64,000 nt of DNA from Agrypnia vestita (GCA_016648135.1 JADDOH010010888.1:41196-105195), one strand, 5' to 3'. Shown: positions 1 to 10,770, numbered from the stretch's first letter. Numbers and translations are program-made. Notes: generated from the letters alone by a model not told the origin.

Positions 1-209
1 AAGTACTTACTCTAATTGCTGCTGAGCAAATTTAATTTATTGCATATATTTAAGATTATGTGGGTTGTGGTAGGTGGATGAAAATATTAAAATTTATATT
101 TTTTTACTAAGCGACAACATGTTAAATAACTTTATACATATTTTTATAAAATAAATCATAATGTGATAAATGTATTTTTTTTATTTTTCTGTTAATTTTC
201 TCTCCATAA

Positions 210-431
210 AATTTCAAAAAGATAAAATGGTCTATTTATCCCGGCTTAGCAGGAGTTCAATATGGTATGTTTAAGCTCAATGCTGCTCAACCTAACAACG
301 GAGGTTCTTACTACGGTGATCAGACACCAGCTTCCTGGAATATGCTGTATGCAGGTAATGTCGTAATGGTAACTGCAATGCTGTTTGGAAGCACGCCATG
401 GAAATGGGCTTTGAATGAAGAATTAACATAA
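210..431 (+). CDS. candidate terminal exon, unknown membrane protein
   Basis: An open frame runs from just after a TAA at 207-209 to a TAA at 429-431 (73 codons). From about 243 it reads like real protein: a Gly/Asn/Tyr/Gln-rich stretch around YYGDQTPASW, then a hydrophobic segment (MLYAGNVVMVTAMLFG) and a short charged tail. Base composition is richer in G+C than the surrounding AT-rich DNA. A pyrimidine-rich tract at 174-205 followed by AG at 248 or 251 could be a splice acceptor, which would make this a last exon whose earlier exons lie outside the window. I do not recognise the family. It could instead be a transposon remnant. Confidence 0.35.
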   Translation, partial: NFKKIKWSIYPGLAGVQYGMFKLNAAQPNNGGSYYGDQTPASWNMLYAGNVVMVTAMLFGSTPWKWALNEELT

Positions 432-1589
432 TATGAGGAGTGTTAAAAAATATTATAGCTTTGGTCGGCAGAAACACATTTATTCGTCCACACTATATTT
501 ACTCTAATCTCTTTCAAAGTAATCCCTTTGGTAATCATAAGTATTCCCGCTATTGTTGGAAACACTTCTGAAAGCGTCTTTTGGAATGATATTCAGCTGG
601 GCCATCACATTACACATAATATCTTCTCTTGATTCAAATTGGGATCCTTTCAGTGGCATTTATAACATAGGGAATAGAAAAAATCACATTGAGTCACATG
701 GGGATTGCATTATCATTGTTCCTGACGCGAATCGCTAGGAAATGGAATGAAAATTTACGGAAATAGGGAGGAATGACAGGATAAAGATGTGGGGGGGGGG
801 GGGGTATGAGACGAATGTGGACTAATTTATGATGGGGGAAAGAAACACGGATGAAATGCTGAAACTCTCCACCATTAAAGTGTTCCTTCTCCTTTCAGTT
901 TCACTGCAATGTTCGATAACTTGGCGATTCACTGATAGATATTGAATCTGAAGCACTTTGTGCACAATTGTTGCTATAGACTACCACTATAACTAGGTGT
1001 GCGAGGGAGGGCATTTCTATCGCGTAACAGAAGTTGTCAGGGTGTAAATTTATTACATAATACATAATGTGCAGAATGTCCGATGACCTGTGTCGTATTA
1101 AATACAGAAATTTGGTCGGACAGCACTAAAGAAACTATGCAGTAATGGCGGCCGTTCAAACTGTCAGACGGTAATATCGGTCCATTATTCGCTTTTTCAG
1201 CTTCGCAAAACTTTAATACTTCATTGGCAATTGTTTTTGCACCATCCCGGACTGTTTAGGATGTTTTGGACATAATAATTCAGTGTATATTGGTAATCAA
1301 GATGTCACAGCTCGCGCTCAAAGACGAGAATGAACTGAATGACAGGGCGAGGGGTTACCGCCGGGTGCGGGCGGGGCGGATTTTAGTTCAAAATTTGCCG
1401 CATGCCAAGTTACGTTGGGCAAGCAATAAGGCACGACATTTCCTTCGAAAGATTACTCCGAGATTGGGTAAGTATTGCGATATAATAAAATATGTTCGAC
1501 GATAGATTTCGACACTACATTCCAGCAGGTAGATTATGACTAAGGGTAAGGGCATTCGACACTACATTCCAGCAGGTAGATTATGACTA
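432..1589. other. unassigned interval
   Basis: No recognisable gene. It holds a G homopolymer of about 14 at 791-804, a short basic open frame at 1266-1505 of no known family, and a direct duplication of about 45 bp (1509-1553 against 1557-1601) that runs into the left end of the next element. Confidence 0.5.
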
Positions 1590-2433
1590 AGGGTAAGGGC
1601 ATGCCGAAGATGCCTCACTGCGATACCTCGCGAGATGACCGCAGTTTAGCTCGCTACCTTGATGTCAATACTTGCTTAATCTAGATGGATGGCGGTGCGA
1701 ACATGTCAGCTTAGTTGCACCTCAACGTCGATACTTGCTATTTCTACATAAAAATCAATTATCACCTCACCAAATGAAAATAATAAACTGATGGTAGATA
1801 ATGTTTATTTTACAGTTTAAATACATAGATACAGAGTGACAAGAGCAATATAGGATTAAAAATGATAATGATGCTTCTTCCAATTAGCTCTATCGACTTT
1901 ATACTGTTTTTCAAAGGGTATAAAGGGTTGACGGTAATTTCGTTAAAGGCAATGAATAACAAAGGATATCTTTGGTCAATGAACAACGATAATATGAACA
2001 ATATAAACAAGGAATCGATTTGAAAGATTTCGTTGAATCTTAAATATATAACAATTAGAATGCGATGCTCATCCAAATGCGGGTCCCACATTTATATGTG
2101 TAGTCAAAGATATTTATTTTATTTTATTTATATGTGTATAATAGTCAAAGATATTTAATTTATTTATAAGCTGAGGCGAATTTGACCAATCACGAGCCAG
2201 CTCATATTGATGCTTGCCGTCGACCGCAATGTAAAAACAAAATATTTTGTTTTCGCGTAGGCATCAAGGTAAGCCCCCAAGCAGCCCGCGATGTATTGTA
2301 ATGAGGTATCCTTCGGCATGTGCATGAGTATCTATTAGCATGCATTTTTTTACATGGAGGAGACATCGAGGTAGTGAACTAAACCGCAATCGCGAGGTAT
2401 CGCAGTAAGGCATCTTCGGCATGTCCTTACCCT
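1590..2433. mobile_element. non-autonomous element with ~78-bp terminal inverted repeats
   Basis: The left end (1590-1666, beginning AGGGTAAGGGCATGCCGAAG) is the inverted complement of the right end (2358-2433) over about 78 bp with a few mismatches. No transposase is visible inside, so this is a MITE-like DNA element. A clean target duplication is not evident. The left terminus has been partly duplicated in tandem together with about 33 bp of flank. Superfamily unknown. Confidence 0.7.
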
Positions 2434-2499
2434 AATAGGTATAGGTGAAGGAAGCAGGGAAGGGGAAGAGGGGTGGACCCCAAAAGCTAGATTCGTTGC

Positions 2500-2562
2500 G
2501 AATGGCGCCTTTAAATAAGCAAATTCGGGAAAATTATGATGGAGCTGCTAACATGTCTGGCT
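2500..2562 (+). pseudogene. short hAT/ZMYM-like transposase scrap
   Basis: A short frame reads NYDGAANMSG, resembling the YDGAANMSG motif conserved in hAT-type transposases and their domesticated ZMYM relatives. Open similarity ends within about 60 bp, where mariner-derived sequence begins. Too short for a firm assignment. Confidence 0.35.
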
Positions 2563-2569
2563 GTTTGCA

Positions 2570-2750
2570 TCGTACAGAATCACGAAGGCGATGATGGACA
2601 CGCTGGTAGTATTCCTTAGTGATGGTTATGCTTTTTGGTGCATATTCGTGATGCACTACCGTTTAGGAGTCAAAGAAAACAGACAGCGTGACTTTGACAT
2701 TGCTGCGGACCTTCCGTGCTTTCTTTGGCTTAAGGGACGATGGACGCTTC
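2570..2750 (-). pseudogene. mariner transposase fragment
   Basis: The minus strand encodes a recognisable mariner middle segment: KPKKARKVRSNVK, then VFFDS, then HHEYAP, ending ITKEYYQRVHHRLRDS. This corresponds to the region just after the first catalytic Asp. One stop codon replaces the residue after FFDS, and neither end of the element is visible. It is a different mariner lineage from the copies at 30.5 and 52.7 kb. Confidence 0.6.
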
Positions 2751-3300
2751 CATGATGAGAATATGAAAAGTGCATTTTTGTTTCTGGGTTATACCTGTGG
2801 TGATTCATACCACCACACGGATAGTCGCCCATCTAGAACACATATACAGTGACGCACCTACGTGACAAGGGTCGGTGACACACGCCTGATAGGCAAGCGA
2901 AGGATGTACCAACACAGGTAAATCTGCTAGCGTATCGAAGGTGAGGCGGCCGCGGACTACGGAGACGCAGCAAACCGAGGGCATGACACTCCGCTGGATC
3001 AGCAATAACTGCATCAGCACGAGGAAAAGGGGACTTTGCAATTCCTTTGTGCGTATCGACTATAAGAAGACGGACGCACAACATACATCATCTCATTCGC
3101 CCAGTAGCTTTCTTGTACAGCGAAGCCCTTACCGATTGAAGCCTCACTTCTCGGGGAATTCTAGACCAAGCAGATAACTTGAACATTTTCGACTCATAAT
3201 CAAGACAGGAATATAGTCCTGCGAGGTTATTAATGTTTTCCAAATAACCCTGTATATAGAACATTAAAAAAATTGATAATGTGTGGATATTCTTACTATG
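2751..3300. other. unassigned interval
   Basis: Moderately GC-richer sequence with overlapping short frames on both strands around 2805-3180. None matches a family I know. It is probably decayed repeat sequence. Confidence 0.4.
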
Positions 3301-3301
3301 G

Positions 3302-3470
3302 AATTGGAACATTGCATTGTGTATAGTGATCATTAAGCCAGCTCTTACAGGTTGTAAGCCCTGAGCCATTGCATAAGAGACGTCCATCCGCCTTTCTCAT
3401 ATTCTTCGTCTTTGTCTCTGTGAGACTTCTATAATTTATCCTTAATTAATTTTATTTTCAGTTCTCTCCC
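3302..3470 (+). repeat. dispersed repeat, probable solo-LTR fragment (copy 1)
   Basis: Shares an ordered series of blocks with copies at 9140-9345 and 45465-45690: ACATTGTGTA, AGTGATCA, AGCCAGC, GGTYRTAAG, then CTTCGTCT and CTGTGAGAC. The block order, with a TATAAATAG just before CTTCGTCTCTGTGAGAC in the best copy, suggests an LTR (U3-R-U5). No matching internal retrotransposon is nearby. Confidence 0.5.
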
Positions 3471-3501
3471 CGTTATGGGTAGGCCGTGGTTTGGTTTTAA
3501 T

Positions 3502-4912
3502 TAGTGATGCAACGAATACTACTTTCACGAATACGAATACGAATATTAAGCCTAGGTACTATTCGGCGAATACGAATACGAATAATTCAACAAGGTTATA
3601 AATAATACACCACACTCCTTTTTTTATTAAGAGATTTAATAATTATTTACCACCGGCAAATTTATGTTCAAAAAGCACAACACTTCTTTTATCCGTTTGT
3701 GCATTCTCAGGGATGGAAAATATATATCACTTTTTTCACGCTTACGAGAGGTTATGTTATTAGATTTTGTAATTATTTTATAAGAGTTAATACTTTTACA
3801 CACAATGGAATGAACAATACTTAGGGGGGGGGGGGGGGGTGGCATAGTGGGGTACTTAAGACTCAAACATACCTACAAGATAAAATATTATGATTAAACA
3901 ACAAGTTATGACTCAATATTATGGTTTAATGCATTGCGAACGACTATGGATATGTTTTTCACGATTACATGAAAAATCTACGATATGTGAATACATAAGT
4001 GTATTGTTACTTTAAGGGGGGGGTAAGGTTTTTAACTTTTTTTTTGCATTTTATTTTTAATTTTTTAAATGAATGTATAACATCGTAAGAATATTGTGTC
4101 AAAATTTCAAGTCAATCGGAGCAAAATTGACGAAATTATGAACATTTGAGCGATACTCAGACTGATTTTCTATACCTGCTCGGGCAGCTAAGAGACGCGC
4201 TCACCTGAGGACTACCGGACGTGCTATTTGCATTGGAAGAGTTTTGCGTAGACAAGGACAAAAAGATGCTGATGATGAAAGCTCTTTGCCGTGTGAACAT
4301 GGCATTGACGATTATGTGTAAGTATAAAATAAGTTTTATTTAGAATTTTACAGTGTGCAAAACTTTAAATCGTTTTCCCCACATCTCACGTTTTCAAAGT
4401 CGGTGTCCATCATAACTTCAAAACTACTGCACCGGTCCTTTTGAAATTTTGAACACTATTTCTGTACATAATTTACGAGGTAACGCTGGAGACTTTTTTT
4501 CAAATTTGTTATTAATTTTTATTATTTAATAACGAATTAGTCGATTTTTTTCGCAAAAATCGCGTTTTCCCTACTTTGCCACCCCCTCCCCTATTACAAA
4601 GCAAAAACAACATGAAATGAGCATCTATCCTTATTAATAACTCAACGAAAACAGATGAAAGAACTCATGTTATGCTGTGAAACACGTAACAATTGACAAC
4701 TTGAGAACTCAACAAATCCATTCATTCAATGTTAGGGGAATCCCCGATAATGAGTGCGTAGGTGTGTTCGGATACACGGTGCACAGCCAAACAGTTATAA
4801 ATAGTTTGCTTTTAATACTCATGATGATATTCGGTGAATACGAATATTCGGTAAATATCTAGGTATTATTCGGCGAATACAAATATTCTTATACGTATTC
4901 GTTGCATCACTA
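3502..4912. mobile_element. hAT-type element with 8-bp target duplication
   Basis: Ends are TAGTGATGCAACGAATAC and its inverted complement GTATTCGTTGCATCACTA, followed inward by subterminal repeats of the CGAATACGAATA type on both sides. The flanks are an exact 8-bp duplication GTTTTAAT at 3494-3501 and 4913-4920. Terminal sequence and duplication length are diagnostic of hAT. No transposase frame survives. The interior has a long G run (about 3824-3839) and a second nested element at 4016-4585. Confidence 0.85.
4016..4585 (+). mobile_element. TTAA-flanked G-run element, 3'-truncated copy
   Basis: Begins with TTAA (4012-4015), then GGGGGGGG and TAAGGTTTTTAAC. It aligns for about 550 bp with the reverse complement of 21130-21727. 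The two copies share the blocks AATATTGTGTCAAAATTTCA, GACTGATTTTCTATACC, GTGTCCATCATAACTTC and ACGAGGTAACGCTGGAGAC. The right end stops near CCACCCCCTCCCC without a TTAA, so this copy is truncated or diverged. It is inserted in the hAT element. Confidence 0.7.
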
Positions 4913-4920
4913 GTTTTAAT

Positions 4921-5372
4921 GTTAATTTTATTTATTTAAGTATGTTTATGAATTTTTCAAAACAAAAAACACATTCTATTCTCACGTGCCTGAGACGTGT
5001 AGCGTGTTTTATTATTTTCATGAAAACCGCACATTGCTCAACTTTTTTCTACCTTAGGCTTAATTTGTTTTGATATGAATATATTATTTTCTACCTTAGG
5101 CTTAATTTGTTTTGGTATGAATATATTATTGTTGTACGCTGCCCATTTGCATTATGTTGGAGCAAAAAATATTTCTCCAATTGCGCGGGAAGCTTTTTTC
5201 AAAGATAAGCACTATGCAAACATAATCTTATCAATAATATTAATAAAACGATCATGAATTTAAATCATTGTCACGGGATCATTTTATTTAATACGCAATG
5301 TCAATGGACACGAAAGTTAGCTGAAACAATGTTTTGTAATTCGCACTAATTATCACTAATCACTCGTCTGTA
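4921..5372. repeat. AT-rich interval with a 42-bp direct duplication
   Basis: Two adjacent near-identical 42-bp copies lie at about 5047-5130 (each containing CTACCTTAGGCTTAATTTG). The rest is unassigned AT-rich sequence. Confidence 0.6.
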
Positions 5373-7547
5373 GGGGAACCCGGGGCGGAACGGGGTAGTT
5401 AAGCTTTGATTTTGTGAGAGTTTGAAAGTAATATCACCATTATTAGTTAATTTGTATTTTTATTTACTTATTTCTCTTCAAAGAAACTAAAGCTAAACTT
5501 TTCTAAATTAATAATTACTATCAAAAATATGTGTTTGAAAAAAAGGGAAATTTCCCATTCTGCCCCAAATGAACCAGGGGCACAATGGGTTACCAATTAT
5601 TGACAAAGTTCGCAAACGAGAATACTTTCATCATCATCATCACTGTAGACCAGCACAAGCCATGTGTGCCCTTTTTTTACAATCGCCATAAGAACACCAG
5701 CCTTTATTAGACTTCTAGCACAAATCATGACAATACAAGCAGGCCGCGTCTTCTTCTTTCGAGCTTTCTTCAGATTCAATTACGATTATTTTGTTTTTTT
5801 TGGCTTTTTCATTCCTTTGGGTTTGTTTTCTTTTCTTTTAAACATTAGTTTTTGTTGCATTTTTTTTTCACTTCCTTGATATTTTATGTATTTTTAATAG
5901 ATTCTTCTTATTCAGTCTTGTAATGTCCTTTGTGGATGTGACTGAAAATTTTGTGTCGGCAATGGCACGGGCAGTGGAATCAAACATTCCAGAATTTCAG
6001 TGTTTCGGTGCTTGGCAGAGCGTAAAAATGGAAGCAGAAATATCTTCAAGTGTTTGAATAGAGATGCGACTGGTGCTGTCGGCGCTTTCTGTATTATTCT
6101 CTCAGGATTCTCCTAGGGAATATCTATTGTTGTTGGAAGAAAGTGAATATATTCAAGTTGGATGGCTAGATACCAGTTTTCTCAAAGCCAATAATGGCTG
6201 TTCTGCTGCATTTAAGAAGACTTAGCCAAAAAGCGAGGATATGTCGAAAAGCTGAATCACTTTTCCTGGGTACGACCTGATCCACTTCTTTATTGACCTA
6301 ATTCTCATATAATACAAGCTTAAGCGTTTCATGAAGGCGACGTCCAATGGCTGTAATTTGTGGAAGCAATGGGGAGAGAAGCACAATAATATTACACAAT
6401 TGTCACGAGCTATATCTATTACTGCCAAGTTCTTTGTGTGTGACGTATGAGTAAGAAGTAAGAGGACAGGATGTTCCTTCGTAGCTTTGGTTTTTCTAAC
6501 ATATTTACGCAGCGTCTGCAGATCAAATAAACTTGTATATTAGTATGAGAAGTACAAAATTATCAGAGCGGAACGGTGTATCCCGTTGCGCCCCACTCAT
6601 TGTGCCACAATGTAAGGTTATTTATAACATAAGTATTATGGCCGTTATATTTGTTGGCCTTGAGTTATCACTAGACTTTTAGTTAGTCCAAAGTATATCG
6701 AAATAAACCTGTAATGTTAATTTCCGAATAAAGTATGGTGTATAGTGTAATTACCTTAATGTCGCAGAGGAAATATTAAAATTTGCAAGCTTTTTCTCCT
6801 ACCTTCGGTAAAATTCAAACTAAGCGCTCTCTCACAATAACAGCGACCAACGAATGGGGACCCACCACTTTCCTAGGGCCGTTCTATGAGCCGACGGCTC
6901 CCATATCGGCCCTACTCTTGCGTCGCCAGGTTGACATTTTTCTTATTTAAAGCCATCCCCGTGCGGCGCCCGTGTATAGGGCGAACGCCGCAAGGTTCTG
7001 GCAGAAAAAACCCCATTCGTTGTCCCCTCCACCAAGAACTTCCTTTATTAAATCAAATACAAATACAAGAAAATTAAAAGCATATAAAAGAAATAGATTT
7101 GTGCAGCGGCATAAAAATCAGAAGTAGAAAAACAAAAGCAAAGAAAAATAGAAATAAAATCAGGTTAAATACAAAATCAAAATAAAAAGAAGATAGCAAA
7201 ATAGTAACATAAAACAGTATAAGCGAGGAAGTACACAGGTTAAATTCATAAGCAAAAATAGCAACAAAATAGTATCATAAATTATCCAAGAAAAGAAAAG
7301 TAAGATATAAAAACAGGTTAGAAAAGAAGCAGAGTAGTGATACACAAAGCATACGACAGTGGAGCCGTCACACAAGAAGTTGGAGAGAAGGATCTGGTGG
7401 AATGGACAGTGGATACCGACCAATCCGTAAGGTACAGCTCAGTGAACTGAACGTTTTATGTGAAGGTCACGCGTCTCTGTCATGGGGAGCGAGCCCCACG
7501 TCTCTTTCCCATCCCGCCCCGCTACCCCATTACGCCCCGGGTTCCCC
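5373..7547. mobile_element. Tigger/pogo-like DNA transposon, decayed
   Basis: The left terminus GGGGAACCCGGGGCGGAACG and the right terminus (inverted: GGGGAACCCGGGGCGTAATG) form imperfect inverted repeats of about 27 bp. Each abuts a TA dinucleotide (5371-5372, 7548-7549), the target duplication of the Tc1/mariner/pogo group. The interior carries minus-strand transposase remnants (5597-6430). The segment at 7070-7330 is simple A-rich sequence, possibly a retroposon tail. Confidence 0.75.
5597..6430 (-). pseudogene. pogo/Tigger transposase C-terminus
   Basis: The frame at 6222-6428 contains CFSPHCFHKLQPLDVAFMK followed by KKWIRSYPGK and FDISSLFG. This matches the segment around the last catalytic Asp in Tigger/pogo (CENP-B-like) transposases, where FPPHxSHxLQPLDV is the usual motif. 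A second minus-strand frame at 5597-5779 ends in Cys/His-containing sequence (CELCQ), like the small C-terminal zinc-binding region of these proteins. The rest is destroyed by stops and indels. Confidence 0.65.
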
Positions 7548-7549
7548 TA

Positions 7550-8024
7550 CCTATAACACTTATTCACGTTACTTACATAATACATTTTATTAAGCTGTTT
7601 TTATCGCTAGGTTGATCTGCTTCGTTTTGCACGTAAGTATAGGTCTCTCGTATCCGTAAACTTAACACAACGAAACAATACGCGTATAACGTACTGTACC
7701 CACACTAACTTAATCGCAAGCTTATATGAAAATACCTATACTCGCGCTGTCGCTGGTTTCTATGTTGCACTTATCAAAACAATAAGTTGCTTGCCATGCG
7801 TACGCCAGCTCTCTTTATACGAATCATATTGATTTTGCGATGCATCTAGAACGTTCTACACATTTCTAGTGGTCCCTCGACATTTCTAGCATTTACGAGA
7901 ATAGTCCAGTCGATTCCAGATTAGTGTGGATCTTGTGGATTCTGAGACATTATATTCTAGTTATAACAATTATATTTGTTTACCTTCAATGACTGTTATC
8001 GAAAATTGTTTTAATGAAAACAAT
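7550..8024. other. unassigned interval with a heat-shock-element-like palindrome
   Basis: No coding sequence. A 12-bp palindrome TAGAACGTTCTA at 7847-7858 resembles paired heat-shock-factor pentamers, and further TTCTAG/TTCCAG blocks follow. These features could belong to a promoter or an LTR, but no transcript start or gene is attached. Confidence 0.3.
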
Positions 8025-9064
8025 GATAGAGGTGATTACGGAGGATATGGTCAACACAATCCATGATATCGTGTTAGCAGACCGCTGGTTAAAGATCAGA
8101 GAGAGTAAAAACATTTCTGTGGCGGTACCTATCTAACTGACTTGTTGACGTTAATGTAATTAAACCGCCGCGCCTGTAAACGTACAAGAACAAAGAAGGT
8201 TAGAGACAAAACAACTACGCCACGTTTACAGTTGAGTGTCTGCCATAACATCAGGCGGACCTGTGCTGCGCGTAACTGTTTATTTTTTCCTCATTTTACT
8301 TACTTTACTTTATTACCGTATTTGTACATTTTCTCTCGCTCCTGGAGCATATCTCCGGTTGAGATATAAAAAATCAATCTTTTTTCATTTCATCAACCCT
8401 AAATCTAAATTGAATACAAAATATCCTACACGAAAAATTGAGCATGAGAAAGCTATCGGTGGGATGGGTGCCGCGTTTGCTCACAGCGGAACAAAAAACG
8501 GAATCGCATGACAGCTTCTGAACGCTGGTTAGACAAGTTTAAGCGCAATCCGAAAGAGTTTCTGCGGCGTTTCGTGGTGTTTGACGGAAAACGGATTCAT
8601 CACTACACGCCAGAAACGAAAGAGTAGTCAAAAGAGTGGACTTTATCTGGCGAACATGTTCCAAAGAAACCGAAAGTTCATGGCCACCACTTTTTGAGAT
8701 TCGCGAGGCATCGTCTTCATCGATGGATAGCAAGAATGAATTGATGAGTGCTGCTGAAGAAGGAAGTACTCTTTCACCACGACATCGCATCAGCTCATCC
8801 TCAATCGGTCCAGCGAAACTGGTCATGTTCCACTACGGGTTGCTGCCCCATCCACTCCATTTTCCAGGTTTTGCCCCATGCCTATTATTTATGTTTTTAA
8901 ACATAAAAAAACAACTTGGCTGAAACCGGTTCACGTCAGACGAGGAAGTTGTCGCCAAAATAGAGGTCTATTTGCTGAGTTTGACAAATTATAGTTTTTG
9001 GACGGCTTAAAAGAGTTGAAATGTCACTGGACTATGTGTGTGGAGCAGAAAAGAGTAAAATGAG
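8025..9064 (+). pseudogene. mariner transposase relic, same family as the 30.5-kb copy
   Basis: Nucleotide similarity to the mariner at 30498-31993 is obvious over most of the length: TCGTGTTAGCAGACCGC, TTTAAGCGCAATCCGAAAGA, GGCTGCCCCATCC-like segments, and the C-terminal TTTTTGGACGG block. It is broken by many stops and frameshifts, and by about 310 bp of unrelated sequence at 8107-8418. Terminal inverted repeats are not found. The catalytic segments are degraded, so this copy is dead. Confidence 0.75.
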
Positions 9065-9139
9065 ATGAAAATAATAATAAATAAATAAAATAAAATAAAA
9101 AATGTGTTTTTCCCCTAATACGATACTATACCTATACTT

Positions 9140-9345
9140 AGGTGTACGTTATTGTGCAAAGTGATCACTTAAGCCAGCCGTACGATAGGTCGTAAGCCCT
9201 ATAAACTTACATACATACTTTTCGATATACGTAGCTTCATCTTTATAATATATCTTAATTAATGATTTTTCCTCTGTGAATAAAATCCAGTATTGTGTTT
9301 TGAAAAATTTGAACGTAGGTACTCAAAATATTCTGAATATAAATA
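9140..9345 (+). repeat. dispersed repeat, probable solo-LTR fragment (copy 2)
   Basis: Same ordered blocks as 45465-45690: AAGTGATCACTT, AGCCAGCC, GGTCGTAAG, TATAAAC, ATCTTAATTAATGAT, AAAATCCAG, TACTCAAAATATT. The final block also occurs at 10152-10166. Confidence 0.55.
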
Positions 9346-9367
9346 CTGATCAAAAAATGAATTAAAA

Positions 9368-9672
9368 ATCTATAATATTAATTACTCCAACCAATGTCGT
9401 ACGTTTCTGCATTTGGGTGATGATTTCTATTTGTATACAATAATTTTGCCGCGTTGTTTATCGGGTCCGGTGGCGCAATGAATAACACGTCTGACTGCGG
9501 ATCAAAAGATGCCAGGTTCGAATCCTGGCAGGATCGAATTTTATTTTACGGTCGAGAATATTTTTTTTGTTGAAATTATAATTACATTTAATTAAACTAC
9601 ATTTAATTAATTACATTTAATTAAATTGGTTTTGAACATCTATAATATTAATTACTCCAACCAATGTCGTAC
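9368..9672. repeat. 35-bp perfect direct repeats flanking a tRNA-like insert
   Basis: A 35-bp sequence (starting ATCTATAATATTAATTACTC) occurs identically at 9368-9402 and 9638-9672. The 235 bp between them contain the tRNA-Arg-like sequence plus a tail of ACATTTAATTAA repeats. This looks like a retroposed or otherwise duplicated insert with an unusually long target duplication. The 60 bp upstream of the tRNA head is not typical for a simple SINE. Confidence 0.6.
9464..9536 (+). tRNA. tRNA-Arg-like sequence, probably a pseudogene
   Basis: Folds as a tRNA: acceptor GGTCCGG/CAGGATC, a perfect T stem CCAGG/CCTGG around TTCGAAT (box B), a box A region TGGCGCAATG, and a seven-base anticodon loop CTGCGGA giving anticodon GCG. 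It closely resembles insect tRNA-Arg(ACG). A34 is replaced by G, the D stem and anticodon stem contain mismatches, and one acceptor pair (G-A) is broken. These changes, and the flanking direct repeats, favour a retroposed pseudogene over a functional tRNA. Confidence 0.6.
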
Positions 9673-9892
9673 AATTAAAAATGTAAACATTCAAATTTGT
9701 TTATGTGAAAATTAAACAAAGATTAATTTTTTATAATGTTGTATAAAAGTAATCAACACTGCGAGAAGAGAAGAGAGTAGGCACCTACCTATCGAACTAT
9801 GGTTTATTCCGCTCTGACTTATTAATCGGTTAGAAATTTTGAATAAATACTTTGTCTTAATTATATCTAAACTACCCGTAATTAAAAGTGGA

Positions 9893-10085
9893 AATTTACC
9901 AGATACAATTGACCGCGAAGCGGCTGACGTAGGCATAGGTAAACAATTGTGTTTGCTGCACAGCAAACACATTTGGCCGCGAACCGGCCACAATAGCAAA
10001 AATGGAAGTTTGCCAGATACAATTGGCCGCGAAGCGGCTGACGTAGGCATAGGTAAACAATTGTGTTTGCTGCACAGCAAACACA
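9893..10085. repeat. 114-bp tandem duplication built of perfect palindromes
   Basis: About 70 bp is repeated at 9900-9970 and 10014-10084. Each copy contains CCGCGAAGCGG and a near-perfect hairpin GTGTTTGCTGCACAGCAAAC; a third palindrome TGGCCGCGAACCGGCCA separates the copies. Open frames reported across it on both strands are by-products of the duplication. Confidence 0.75.
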
Positions 10086-10439
10086 ATAGCCGCCCACAGG
10101 GCCTAGCAGTAAGCAATCGGCGAAGCATATATACGTACAAGCGAACATACGTACTCAAAATATTCTGAATTTATAGATATTTTATTTTCACCAATTTTAG
10201 ATTTGGAAGATGTCACAACGAAACCTGTTGTCATCGGCATTCACAACCAATGATCTTTTTTAAAGACGTTTATAATATTTAAGATATATAATATTTTATT
10301 ATTTATCCTTATTCCAAAGTGCGAAGTACAAACAAAATAACAGGGTTATTACTCTCAATTACTCACGTACGCCAAATCAAAATGTTCTCGATTAAACTGA
10401 AAGTATCGCAGAATCTTTAATTGTTGTGATATTACATTT

Positions 10440-10770
10440 TCACGAAAATTCAGAGAACACTAAAAAGTATTTGAGGATAGAGTGCCACTCTCTTCTGTCC
10501 CGACATACGACTCTCGCCTCATCCACATTCATACATCCTCGCATGCAAGCTCGCCGGTTGTTGAGGCTTCTAACGGGACCATCTTCCAGTATCTGGTCAA
10601 TCTGGTCATGCCACGTCTTCCGCGGTCGCCCTCTCTTTCTGGCGCCGTCAACACTCGCATCGTATATCTTTCTTACCACTCTTTCCTCATTCATTCGCTC
10701 AACATGCCCAAACCATCTGAGCGACCCTTTTTTAATTCTATTAATTACGCCAAGATCAGCTTTACATTAA
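10440..10770 (-). pseudogene. RTE-like LINE, C-terminal ORF fragment
   Basis: The minus-strand frame reads INRIKKGSLRWFGHVERMNE, then RKRGRPRKTWHDQI and DGPVRSLNNRR. This is the C-terminal tail that follows reverse transcriptase in RTE-type non-LTR elements (WFGHVxRM and GRPRxTWxD motifs). It is related to, but clearly diverged from, the copies at 11.7 and 23.6 kb, and lacks the TTAG tail. Confidence 0.7.

Noticed and set aside
791..804. G homopolymers here, at 3824-3839 and at 4015-4023 as functional G-quadruplexes
   Set aside because: Single long G runs without three partner runs; more likely sequencing-sensitive homopolymers or element termini.
8636..8923. 95-codon open frames on both strands
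   Set aside because: They are shifted frames of the decayed mariner relic.
9712..10158. 148-codon minus-strand frame with internal repeats
   Set aside because: The repeats (CLLCSKHNC...) come from the 114-bp DNA duplication and are also open on the plus strand.
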